A stretch of DNA of 41,969 nt from Acidobacteriota bacterium. Lineage in GTDB: Bacteria > Acidobacteriota > Thermoanaerobaculia > Multivoradales > Multivoraceae. The position numbers and the translations under genes are program-made. The notes below the pieces were generated by a model that had not been told where the DNA came from, searched no databases, and saw only the letters and a list, made by a program, of their open reading frames with translations. The stretch is from positions 17,880-59,848 of the forward strand of contig JAPOVF010000279.1 of the NCBI GenBank assembly GCA_026708285.1, written 5' to 3'. Positions 24,861-31,875 of this stretch are shown piece by piece; the first letter of the stretch is position 1, and every line of letters begins with the position of its first letter.

Positions 24861-26552
24861 ATGAAAAACACTGGGTGCGCCGGCGGTCGCGTGGGCCTTC
24901 TGGCCCACGGTACCGGCATCCGGCGCGCAACGCCGGCTCCGAAGAGGCCGCTCGCCGCTGTCGCTTTCTTGGCGTTCCTGCTTGCGGCTGGCAGCCTGTC
25001 CGCCCAGGGCGGCGTCTCCTACGAGCGACTGCGGGCGGCGGACGACGAGCCGGGTAACTGGCTCATGTACTCCGGCCAGTACGACAGCCAGCGCTTCAGC
25101 CGCCTCGACGAGATCAACCGCTCGAACGCGGCGGACCTTCAGCTCCGCTGGGTTCATCAACTGCCGACGCTTGGACGTGTTGAAACGACGCCGCTGGTCG
25201 TCGACGAGGTGATGTACGCGACGACACCGGACAACGTGGTGATCGCGCTCGATGCGCGCACCGGCCGGCGGTACTGGTCCTACGCTCACGAGCTGCCGGA
25301 TCAACTCGCCCTCTGCTGCGGCAAGCAGAACCGGGGCGTGGCCATTCAAGGCGACCGGCTCTACATGGGCACCGTTGACGCGCACCTGCTTGCCCTGGAC
25401 GCGAAGACCGGCGCGGTGATCTGGGACACCGAAGTGGGTTCCCCGCGCACGGGGCACTCGATCACGGCCGCGCCCATGATCATCGGCGATCTCGTCATCA
25501 CGGGAATCGGCGGCGGCGAGTACGGCATCCGGGGTTTCCTCGACGCTTACGACGCGGATTCCGGTGAACTCCGCTGGCGCACCTACACGATTCCGGGACC
25601 GGGCGAACCGGGCAACGAGACCTGGGAGGGCGACTCCTGGAAGACGGGCGGCGCGCCGACCTGGATGACCGGCTCCTACGACCCCGAACTCGATCTCCTC
25701 TACTGGGGCACCGGCAATCCGGGGCCGGACTGGAACGGTGAGGTCCGCGAGGGCGACAACCTGCACTCGGATTCCGTGCTGGCGATCCGCCCGGACACTG
25801 GCGAAATCGTCTGGACCTTCCAGTTCACGCCCCACGACGTCCACGACTGGGACGCCTGCCAGGTGCCGATTCTGTTCGACGCGGAGTACCAGGGCCAGCA
25901 GCACAAGCTGATGGCCTTCGCCAACCGGAACGCCTTCTTCTACCTGCTCGACCGCGAGACCGGCGAGTTCCTGTTCGCGCGCGAGTTCGCCCGGCAGACC
26001 TGGGCCGAGGGGATCGACCAGGACACCGGCCGCCCGATCCGGGTCCCGAACATGCTCCCCAGCGAGGAGGGCACCCTCGTCTCGCCGACGATCGGCGGCG
26101 CCGCGAACTGGTTCTCGCCCACGTACAGCCCCGACACCGGCCTGTTCTACATCCAGGCCTACGACGCGGAGATGCTCTACTACATGGCCGAGGCGGAGTA
26201 CGAGGAGGGTGAGCTCTTCGTCGGCGGATACGGCAAGCCGGCCGGGCCCGCCGACCAGTACGTCAGCGCGGTGCGCGCGCTCGATCCGCTGACGGGCGAC
26301 CGCGTCTGGGAGTACCGGGTGCAACCCCGGTCCAGATCCGGGCTGCTCGCCACGAAGGGCGGACTGGTCTTCGGGGGCAGCGTGGCCGGCATCTTCTACG
26401 CTCTCGACGCCGAGACCGGCGACGAGCTCTGGCACCGCCGGCTTGGCGGCGACGTCCACGCGGCACCGATCAGCTACGAGGCAGGCGGACAGCAGCACGT
26501 GACTCTCGCCGCCGGCCGGGCGCTGTTCACGTTCGCGTTGCCGGCCGAGTAG
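24861..26552 (+). CDS. PQQ-dependent alcohol dehydrogenase (quinoprotein type)
   Basis: 563 residues. Oxidises a primary alcohol in the periplasm and passes electrons to a cytochrome c, most likely the coupled one upstream. Evidence: NWLMYSGQYDSQRFSRLDEINRSNAADLQLRWV opening, vicinal Cys pair in LALCCGKQNRG (about 152-153), W-docking blades, GTGNPGPDWNGEVREGDNLHSDSVLAI in the active-site region, HDVHDWDACQ and GGAANWFSPTYSPDTGLFYIQA. No C-terminal heme. The N-terminus is odd: a dispersed hairpin repeat begins nine bases after the ATG, giving an about 28-residue prefix (MKNTGCAGGRVGLLAHG...) before the real signal peptide core RPLAAVAFLAFLLAAGSLSA-Q. ATG 24861 follows CGGAGTGAAG; the track start GTG 24855 is less likely. 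Metal preference (calcium or lanthanide) not decided. Confidence 0.9.
   Translation: MKNTGCAGGRVGLLAHGTGIRRATPAPKRPLAAVAFLAFLLAAGSLSAQGGVSYERLRAADDEPGNWLMYSGQYDSQRFSRLDEINRSNAADLQLRWVHQLPTLGRVETTPLVVDEVMYATTPDNVVIALDARTGRRYWSYAHELPDQLALCCGKQNRGVAIQGDRLYMGTVDAHLLALDAKTGAVIWDTEVGSPRTGHSITAAPMIIGDLVITGIGGGEYGIRGFLDAYDADSGELRWRTYTIPGPGEPGNETWEGDSWKTGGAPTWMTGSYDPELDLLYWGTGNPGPDWNGEVREGDNLHSDSVLAIRPDTGEIVWTFQFTPHDVHDWDACQVPILFDAEYQGQQHKLMAFANRNAFFYLLDRETGEFLFAREFARQTWAEGIDQDTGRPIRVPNMLPSEEGTLVSPTIGGAANWFSPTYSPDTGLFYIQAYDAEMLYYMAEAEYEEGELFVGGYGKPAGPADQYVSAVRALDPLTGDRVWEYRVQPRSRSGLLATKGGLVFGGSVAGIFYALDAETGDELWHRRLGGDVHAAPISYEAGGQQHVTLAAGRALFTFALPAE
24867..24942 (+). repeat. dispersed hairpin repeat, copy 2, inside coding sequence
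   Basis: AAACACTGGGTGCGCCGGC as in copy 1, then the perfect hairpin GTGGGCC-TTCT-GGCCCAC, followed by GGTACCGGCATCCGGCGCGC...CGCCGG. The length preserves the reading frame of the PQQ alcohol dehydrogenase, so it encodes the extra N-region of its signal peptide. Confidence 0.75.
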
Positions 26553-26571
26553 GGACCCCGTCCAGCCGGCG

Positions 26572-27954
26572 ATGAAGGTCTTCCCGGAACTGCTGATCGA
26601 GGATCTGCGCGCGGAGATCGAGCCGGAACGGCTGGGACGTCGGGCGGGAGAGCGGGGCATGCCGCCGCTGAACGCCACGGACGATCCCGGGCAGACAGAG
26701 ATCGAGGAGTTCATCGAGGCGAAGAAGAACGAGGCGGTGAGGATCCGCGACGAGCAGCTCGAACAGGTCGACAACCACCTGGACCAGGTCGACCAGGCGG
26801 TGCTCGCCGGCGACCTGGAATCGTCGGCTCGCAAGGCCGCGACCGAGTTCAGGGAAGTCGAGCAGAGCGAGCTCCAGGCGCTCAAGGCGAGCCTGCACGA
26901 GTTCGAGCGGAAACGGCGGGACTTCTTCGACTTCAAGCACCGCAACGGACTGGACCGCGAGCCGGACTACGTGAGCCAGCGGACGACGCTGTTGCTGGTG
27001 GGTCTGATCGTCCTGTTGTTCGTGATCGAGAGCGGCTTGAACGGCGCCTTCCTGGCCGTCGGCAGCGAGGGCGGTCTGGTGGGCGGATGGGGTCTGGCGC
27101 TGGGCTTCAGCGTCGTCAACCTGGTGCTGCCGGCGCTGTTTTTCGGTCCGGTCAGTCGCTACGTGAGCCACATCCACGTGCTCCTGAGGGCCGTGGGAGT
27201 GCTGGCGGTCCTGGGATGGCTTGCGACCGCCCTCGTGCTCAACCTGGGACTGGCGCACTTCCGGGACGCCTCGGCCGATCTGATCGAGAACATCGGCTCC
27301 GAGGCGCTGAGCCGCTTTCAGGCTTCGCCGCTCGGGCTGCAGGACGCGGAATCGTGGCTTCTCTTCGTGCTCGGCTTCTTCTTCTCCGGGGTCGCCTTCT
27401 TCGACGGCCGGAAGCTGTTCGGCGATTCCTATCCCGGCTACTCCCGGAAGCACCGCAAGATGGAGGAGGCGCGGGCCGACTACGACGACCTCTGGCAGGA
27501 CGTGGTGGAGCAGTTGCGCACGATCCGGGAGGACGGTCTGGACGCGATCCGGCGCACGGCGCACCAGGCGAAGAGCCAGCCGGTCGAGCGGCGGCGCGCG
27601 CTCGAGAGCGAGACGAAACTGCTGGTCGCATTCGAATCCCATGTCGAGCAGTTGCAGCGCTTCGGGACGATGCTGATCGAGGAGTACCGGGAGGCGAACC
27701 GCTCGGTCCGTTTCGACCGCGGTACGCCCGAGGCGTACGGCAGGCCATGGAGGATGGATCCGCCGGTGCCGCACCGGCGGGGCCGGGAGCCGGTTGCGGT
27801 CGAGGACGTCGATCTGGACACCTTGAACGAACAGTACGAGTCGGCACTGGGCCGCGTACACGGGGAGTGGGAACAGACCCGGGCGCGGTTGGACCTCGAG
27901 GGCTCGATGTCCGATCCGGCGGAGTCCCTTTCAACGAATGGCGGCAGCTCGTAG
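26572..27954 (+). CDS. cassette protein A: four-TM coiled-coil membrane protein
   Basis: 460 residues, not recognised. An acidic/basic N-terminal region with long heptads (EEFIEAKKNEAVRIRDEQLEQVDNHLDQVDQ..., ELQALKASLHEFERKRRDF) predicts a coiled coil to about residue 125. Four hydrophobic segments follow (about 137-160, 165-192, 203-229, 266-288), then a second long coiled coil (HRKMEEARADYDDLWQDVVEQLRTIRED...) to about 385 and a charged C-terminus. No signal peptide, so the coiled coils are probably cytoplasmic. Starts 19 bases after the PQQ dehydrogenase stop without an obvious SD. Its end overlaps the VWA-like gene by 17 bases. The four genes to 30755 form one tightly packed unit. Confidence 0.85.
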   Translation: MKVFPELLIEDLRAEIEPERLGRRAGERGMPPLNATDDPGQTEIEEFIEAKKNEAVRIRDEQLEQVDNHLDQVDQAVLAGDLESSARKAATEFREVEQSELQALKASLHEFERKRRDFFDFKHRNGLDREPDYVSQRTTLLLVGLIVLLFVIESGLNGAFLAVGSEGGLVGGWGLALGFSVVNLVLPALFFGPVSRYVSHIHVLLRAVGVLAVLGWLATALVLNLGLAHFRDASADLIENIGSEALSRFQASPLGLQDAESWLLFVLGFFFSGVAFFDGRKLFGDSYPGYSRKHRKMEEARADYDDLWQDVVEQLRTIREDGLDAIRRTAHQAKSQPVERRRALESETKLLVAFESHVEQLQRFGTMLIEEYREANRSVRFDRGTPEAYGRPWRMDPPVPHRRGREPVAVEDVDLDTLNEQYESALGRVHGEWEQTRARLDLEGSMSDPAESLSTNGGSS

Positions 27955-28783
27955 ACGGCGGCGCCGCCGTTCGCGGCGGGGTGATCTCTCGCCGCGGGAT
28001 CTGGCAATCGGCGGCGGTATCGCGGTCACGGTACTCGTGCTGCTTGTCGTTGCCGCGCGCTTCACGGTGTTCGCCCCGAAGCCGCCGGATCGTGACCCCG
28101 AGACTGGTTGTCCCGACGCCGGCCCCGCGGCCCTGACCGCGATCCTGGTCGATGTCACGGACCAGGTCGGCGCGATCAGCCGCGCCGACGTGCTCGCGCA
28201 CCTCGACGAGTACGTCGCGGACAGCCGGGAGGACGAGATGGTCCTTGCCTATGAGGCGAAGCCGGTGGGGGACGAAATCGGGGCCCCGCTGCTCTCGGTC
28301 TGCCATCCCGGCGATCCCGACGAGGCCAGCGAGTGGACGGAGAACCCGCGGTTGATCCGGCGACGCCTGGAGGAACGGTTCGAGCAGCCGCTCGATCGTC
28401 TCTTCGCCGAGTTGCTCGGCCGGGATGCCGCGCCGACTTCGCCGCTCATGGAGAGCGTGCAGAGCGTGGCGGTTTCCGTTCTTGGCCGGCACGAGTACGC
28501 GGACCTTCCGAAGCGTCTGATCCTGGTTTCCGACCTGATGCAGAACACGCGCAACCTCTCCTTCTTCCGCCAGGCGGTCGACTACGACGCCTTCGCCGCG
28601 ACGAACGGCGCCGGCGCGCTGCGCACCGACCTTCGGGGAACCGCGGTCGAGGTCCTGTTCGTGCAGCGCACGGCCCACCAGCGTCTGGACGGCACCCGCG
28701 GCCTGATCGACTTTTGGCAGCAGTGGATCGAGGACCAGGGAGGCACCCTGAATCGGGTCGTGCGCGTCGACGGCGTGAACTGA
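27938..28783 (+). CDS. cassette protein B: membrane-anchored VWA-like protein
   Basis: 281 residues. A very basic N-terminus (AAARRRRRRRSRRGD) precedes one transmembrane helix (about 21-46, IGGGIAVTVLVLLVVAARFTVF), so the body is extracytoplasmic. The soluble part has a von Willebrand A-like layout: strand ending in AILVDVTDQVG (Asp72, Thr74, Gln76 at the MIDAS loop, DxTxQ rather than DxSxS), a central SPLMESVQSVAVS helix, and RLILVSDLMQNTR (about 193-206) where VWA domains have their late Ser-Asp. Incomplete MIDAS suggests a binding rather than classical metal-adhesion role. TGATG overlap (1 base) with protein C. Two Cys (CPD..., SVCHPG) could pair outside the membrane. Confidence 0.85.
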   Translation: MAAARRRRRRRSRRGDLSPRDLAIGGGIAVTVLVLLVVAARFTVFAPKPPDRDPETGCPDAGPAALTAILVDVTDQVGAISRADVLAHLDEYVADSREDEMVLAYEAKPVGDEIGAPLLSVCHPGDPDEASEWTENPRLIRRRLEERFEQPLDRLFAELLGRDAAPTSPLMESVQSVAVSVLGRHEYADLPKRLILVSDLMQNTRNLSFFRQAVDYDAFAATNGAGALRTDLRGTAVEVLFVQRTAHQRLDGTRGLIDFWQQWIEDQGGTLNRVVRVDGVN

Positions 28784-29976
28784 TGCCCGTCGACTCGCGG
28801 CAACGGTCGATGGATGCCGAGCCGCGGAGCGGCCGTGGACTGTTCCTGGCGTTCTTCGTCGGCGGGGGTTTCCTCATCCTGTTGATGAAGTCGTTGACGG
28901 CCAGCCCGCTTCTGGCCGTTGTGCTGCCGGTCGTCCTGATGGGCAGCTACGCCTGCCTGCTCGTGGAGTGGCCGGACCTGCGGCCGAGGTACGACTTCGC
29001 GGGCGACAACTTCTACTACCTGGGCTTTCTCTACACGCTGATCTCGCTGGCCATCTCGCTGTACCAGTTCAACACCGAGGGGGCGACGAGCTCCATCATC
29101 ACGAACTTCGGTCTGGCGCTGACCAGCACGATCCTCGGCCTGGCCGGACGCATCCTCCTGAACCAGCCGCGGGACGAGGAAGAGGTCGAAGCGCGGGCGC
29201 GCGAAGACCTGGCCCGGGCGAACCGCCGCCTGCGGGCCGAGATGGAGTACTCGATCGACGAGTTCCAGCAGTTCCGCGTGGAAGCGAAGCGCGTGTTCGA
29301 GCAGCTCGACCGGGGCGTAGCCGCCGCGGGCGCCGCGCTGGAACGGCAGCTCGAACACCTGGAGAGCGGCGCCGCCCGGTTCGGGGCGCTCCGGCAGCGC
29401 GTCGCCGCGGTCGATGAGGCCGCGGCCGAGGCGGTTCACGACATCCAGGCGCAACGGGAGCGCTTCGTCTCCGAGTCGCAGGCTGTGAGCAACTCCCTTC
29501 AGCAACTGCTCGCGAACTTCCGTTCCGTCGACTTCCGGCGGGAGTTCATCGAGGAGTTGATCGAACCGACGTCGCAGCAGTTCCGTGGCCTGGCGCGGGA
29601 GTTCCTGTCCGTCGCGGAGGGTCTTCGGCGCATCGAGACGAGCCAGCTGCGGGTCTTGGAGCAGAACCAGAGCGCGGTGGCGCGGCTGACGGAGATCCTC
29701 GAAGAGAACCGCCGCTTCTCCCAGGCGAACGCCCGGGCGGCGAACGGCTTCCGGTACGCGACCGATGCCCTGGTTTCTCTGCGGGCGCAGATCGACCGGT
29801 ACAGCGAAGGAACGCGGGCGGTCGTCGGCGAACTGGCGGCCGCGCGGCGCCAGCTACACGACGCGCCGGAGCGGCTGGAAGCGATGAACAGGTCGCTGCT
29901 ACGCATGGCGGACCGACTCGACACCGTCGCGGAGGATGGCGGCCGGCGGCGCGAGTTGCAGCGCTGGGGTCTCTGA
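28783..29976 (+). CDS. cassette protein C: four-TM protein with long coiled-coil tail
   Basis: 397 residues from ATG 28783 (MPVDSRQRSMDAEP); the track start 28333 lies inside gene B in another frame. Four hydrophobic segments: about 20-38, 41-62, 77-96 and 104-126. The last, SSIITNFGLALTSTILGLAGRILL, resembles the small-residue-rich TM of MotA/TolQ/ExbB-type stators (T..GLaltst..Gl). The remaining about 270 residues are almost pure coiled coil (EARAREDLARANRRLRAEMEY..., ERQLEHLESGAARFGALRQRV, LRVLEQNQSAVARLTEILEENRRF). The shape is reminiscent of ZorA of Zorya systems, which also joins a MotA-like membrane part to a long tail, but homology is unproven. Coupled on both sides by one-base TGATG overlaps. 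Confidence 0.85.
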   Translation: MPVDSRQRSMDAEPRSGRGLFLAFFVGGGFLILLMKSLTASPLLAVVLPVVLMGSYACLLVEWPDLRPRYDFAGDNFYYLGFLYTLISLAISLYQFNTEGATSSIITNFGLALTSTILGLAGRILLNQPRDEEEVEARAREDLARANRRLRAEMEYSIDEFQQFRVEAKRVFEQLDRGVAAAGAALERQLEHLESGAARFGALRQRVAAVDEAAAEAVHDIQAQRERFVSESQAVSNSLQQLLANFRSVDFRREFIEELIEPTSQQFRGLAREFLSVAEGLRRIETSQLRVLEQNQSAVARLTEILEENRRFSQANARAANGFRYATDALVSLRAQIDRYSEGTRAVVGELAAARRQLHDAPERLEAMNRSLLRMADRLDTVAEDGGRRRELQRWGL

Positions 29977-30755
29977 TGATGGAGCGCGGCCGGACGTTCC
30001 CGCGCGGCCTGGTCCTTGGCTTGACGATGGCCGAGATCGCGATTCTGATCATCTTCGTCCTGCTGCTCGCCCTGGCCGCCCTGCTCGCGCGCGAGGCGGA
30101 CCGGCGGCAGGCCGCCGAGCGGGAACTCGTCCGCTTCGAGCAGATCGCCGCCCTGTTCGAGGAGGAGGCGCTTCCGGAGGACCCGATGGCGCTCAAAGCG
30201 GTGCTGCGGGAGCGCGTGGATACACACCGGGACGCCGACAGTTGGCGGGAGCTCGTGCGCGAGGTCGAGACGACGCCGGGCGCGCTGCGGGAGATGGCCG
30301 AAGCGATGAACGCGGCCGCACGCGCGGGCATGTCGCCGGTGGAGGTCCGGGAGGCGATCGAAAGCCGGCAGGTCGGTGGCGGCACGGACCATCCGAGCTG
30401 CTGGTACGACCGTGACGGCACGGTCGCCTACCTCTTCGATGTAGCTCTCATAGCCCGTGGTTTCGTGGTGGATTTGGCTCGGGCTCCTCAGCATGAGGCC
30501 GAGCGCGCTCTGCTGCCCCTGGACCTCGTGCAGACCGAAAGCGTCGTCTCCCAGGCCCAGTTCCTCCGGCAGACCCGACCGGTGTACGAGTGGAGCGTCG
30601 AACGGGGGTGCCGGTTCTTCGTTCGCGCCTTCGATCTGACGGCCGCCGATCAGAAGGACCTCTACAAGCGCCGGATGCGCGTGCTCGAGTCCCGGTTCTA
30701 CAAGAACGCGAACCCCACCGGCGGCCTGCCGGCAGGTCTTCGCGCCGCACGCTGA
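29976..30755 (+). CDS. cassette protein D: single-TM protein with acidic TM entry
   Basis: 259 residues. One N-terminal transmembrane helix, GLVLGLTMAEIAILIIFVLLLALAALL (about 11-37), whose TMAE-I....FVLLL start resembles MotB/ExbD/TolR helices (T..D...LLL.FFVLL) with Glu20 in place of the proton-carrying Asp. A coiled coil follows (READRRQAAERELVRFEQIAALFEEEA), then a distinct C-terminal domain, HPSCWYDRDGTVAYLFDVAL... to CRFFVRAFDLTAADQKDLYKRRMRVLESRFYKN. No OmpA peptidoglycan-binding motif is visible. ATG 29976 overlaps the stop of gene C by one base. Last gene of the cassette; convergent with the GFA gene 29 bases away. Confidence 0.85.
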   Translation: MMERGRTFPRGLVLGLTMAEIAILIIFVLLLALAALLAREADRRQAAERELVRFEQIAALFEEEALPEDPMALKAVLRERVDTHRDADSWRELVREVETTPGALREMAEAMNAAARAGMSPVEVREAIESRQVGGGTDHPSCWYDRDGTVAYLFDVALIARGFVVDLARAPQHEAERALLPLDLVQTESVVSQAQFLRQTRPVYEWSVERGCRFFVRAFDLTAADQKDLYKRRMRVLESRFYKNANPTGGLPAGLRAAR

Positions 30756-30784
30756 AAACGGGTTCCACGCCCGGCGGAGTGGCG

Positions 30785-31633
30785 CTACCTCGGGTACTCG
30801 GCGAAACAGGGAACGCTCTCGTCGAGCGCGCTCCACGGCGCCCTGGAGCCGACGAAGATGTTCACGGCCGGCTTGACTCCCGGGTCGGCGTCCAGCGAGC
30901 CGGCTGGAATCTGCATCCCACCGGGATCCCGGAGCCGGGGAACCAGGCTTCCGCAGTGCCGGCAGAACGCGGTGCCCTTGATGTCCGCTTCCGGCATCTT
31001 GTAGTCGACGACCGCGTCCCGGCCGCCCAGCCATCGGAAGGCGTCCTCCGCGGCGAAGACGAACGTGCCATAGGCGGCGCTCGTCTGGTGGCGGCACCGG
31101 GAGCAGTGGCAGTTCACCATGCGATCCGGTGGGCCGTCGAACTCGTAGGTCACGGCGCCGCAGAGGCAGCTTCCCGGGATGGCGCCGTGCGTCTGGGCCT
31201 CCCGGACGGGTTGCTCGATGCCGGGCGGAGCACCCCACTCCGGCGGATACTCGTCGTGCTGGGCCAGATCGTCGACGATCGTGTGCCAGGGCGCCTTCGA
31301 GCCGGCGAAGATGTGAAGCGTGGGCCGGATGCCGGGATCCTCGGCGACGCTGCCCATCGTGACGAGGGAGACGGAGCCGCCCTCGGGGTTGGCCGGCACG
31401 CCGGAACCGCAGCGCGGGCAGAAGTGCCGGACTCCGTGCGGCGAGGACTGGTAGTGGACGATCTGGTCAGCGCCGCGGGTCCAGCGGAAGAACTTCGGGT
31501 CGACCGCGCCGAAGGTGGCGTACGCGGAACCGTGGAACTTCCTGCACACAGAACAATGGCAGTGGGCGATCTCGATCAGATCGCCGTCGACCTCGAATGT
31601 GACGTCACCGCAGAGACAGGCGCCCGTGAGCAT
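30785..31633 (-). CDS. tandem GFA-domain (CENP-V/GFA family) protein
   Basis: 282 residues containing two complete GFA (glutathione-dependent formaldehyde-activating-like, DUF636) zinc domains. Domain 1 (about 1-125): GACLCGDVTF, HCHCSVCRKFHGSAYATF, HFCPRCGSG. Domain 2 (about 150-270): GSCLCGAVTYEF, NCHCSRCRHQTSAAYGTF, AFCRHCGSL. Each has the full Cys set for two zinc ions, and each ends in HIFAGSKAPW or NIFVGSRAPW followed by a tail ending EYP. Most GFA proteins have a single domain, so this is an internal duplication/fusion. True formaldehyde activity is doubtful for the wider family; a zinc-dependent, thiol-related role is all that can be said. The 242-bp gap before the ABC genes (31634-31875) shows no further gene; I saw no riboswitch there. 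Confidence 0.92.
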   Translation of the reverse strand: MLTGACLCGDVTFEVDGDLIEIAHCHCSVCRKFHGSAYATFGAVDPKFFRWTRGADQIVHYQSSPHGVRHFCPRCGSGVPANPEGGSVSLVTMGSVAEDPGIRPTLHIFAGSKAPWHTIVDDLAQHDEYPPEWGAPPGIEQPVREAQTHGAIPGSCLCGAVTYEFDGPPDRMVNCHCSRCRHQTSAAYGTFVFAAEDAFRWLGGRDAVVDYKMPEADIKGTAFCRHCGSLVPRLRDPGGMQIPAGSLDADPGVKPAVNIFVGSRAPWSALDESVPCFAEYPR

Positions 31634-31863
31634 GACTCAACAATCCGTGCCGTGAGGTCGGTTTCCGGTGAGCAGATTGTGGCGGTGCGTGCGTTTGCCT
31701 CGTCGCGAAAGTCGGGGTCGGAGCCTGCGAGCGTACTCCGTTCACCAGCGTGGTGACCCGACTCCGCTACCGAGGCGGTGGCGCACCTTCCCCGGGCAGA
31801 CACGAGGGCTGCCCGCAAGGGGCACATGGAAGCTGCGCCGCCTGGAAAGTTAGCACGCTACGG

Positions 31864-31869
31864 TAGGTT
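31864..31869 (+). promoter_or_regulatory. -10-like box TAGGTT before the ABC substrate-binding gene
   Basis: TAGGTT lies 6 nt before the ATG at 31876 and would give a leaderless mRNA for the three-gene ABC operon. The nearby TACGGT (31859-31864) is an alternative hexamer. No clear -35. Confidence 0.4.
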
Positions 31870-31875
31870 CCCTCC

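Noticed and set aside
24837-26945. 702-aa minus-strand ORF opposite the PQQ alcohol dehydrogenase
   Set aside because: No recognisable domain; fully explained as antisense to a well-supported quinoprotein gene.
26572-30755. Calling the cassette a Zorya defence system
   Set aside because: Resemblance is limited to membrane topology and tail; there is no OmpA domain in D, no ZorC/D/E, helicase or nuclease nearby, and no defence island context.
29499-31238. 579-aa minus-strand ORF spanning cassette genes C/D and the GFA gene
   Set aside because: Composition is biased and it overlaps three supported genes on both strands.
31634-31875. Possible riboswitch or small RNA upstream of the ABC operon
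   Set aside because: GC-rich hairpins can be drawn on both strands, but none matched cobalamin or other riboswitch cores I know.
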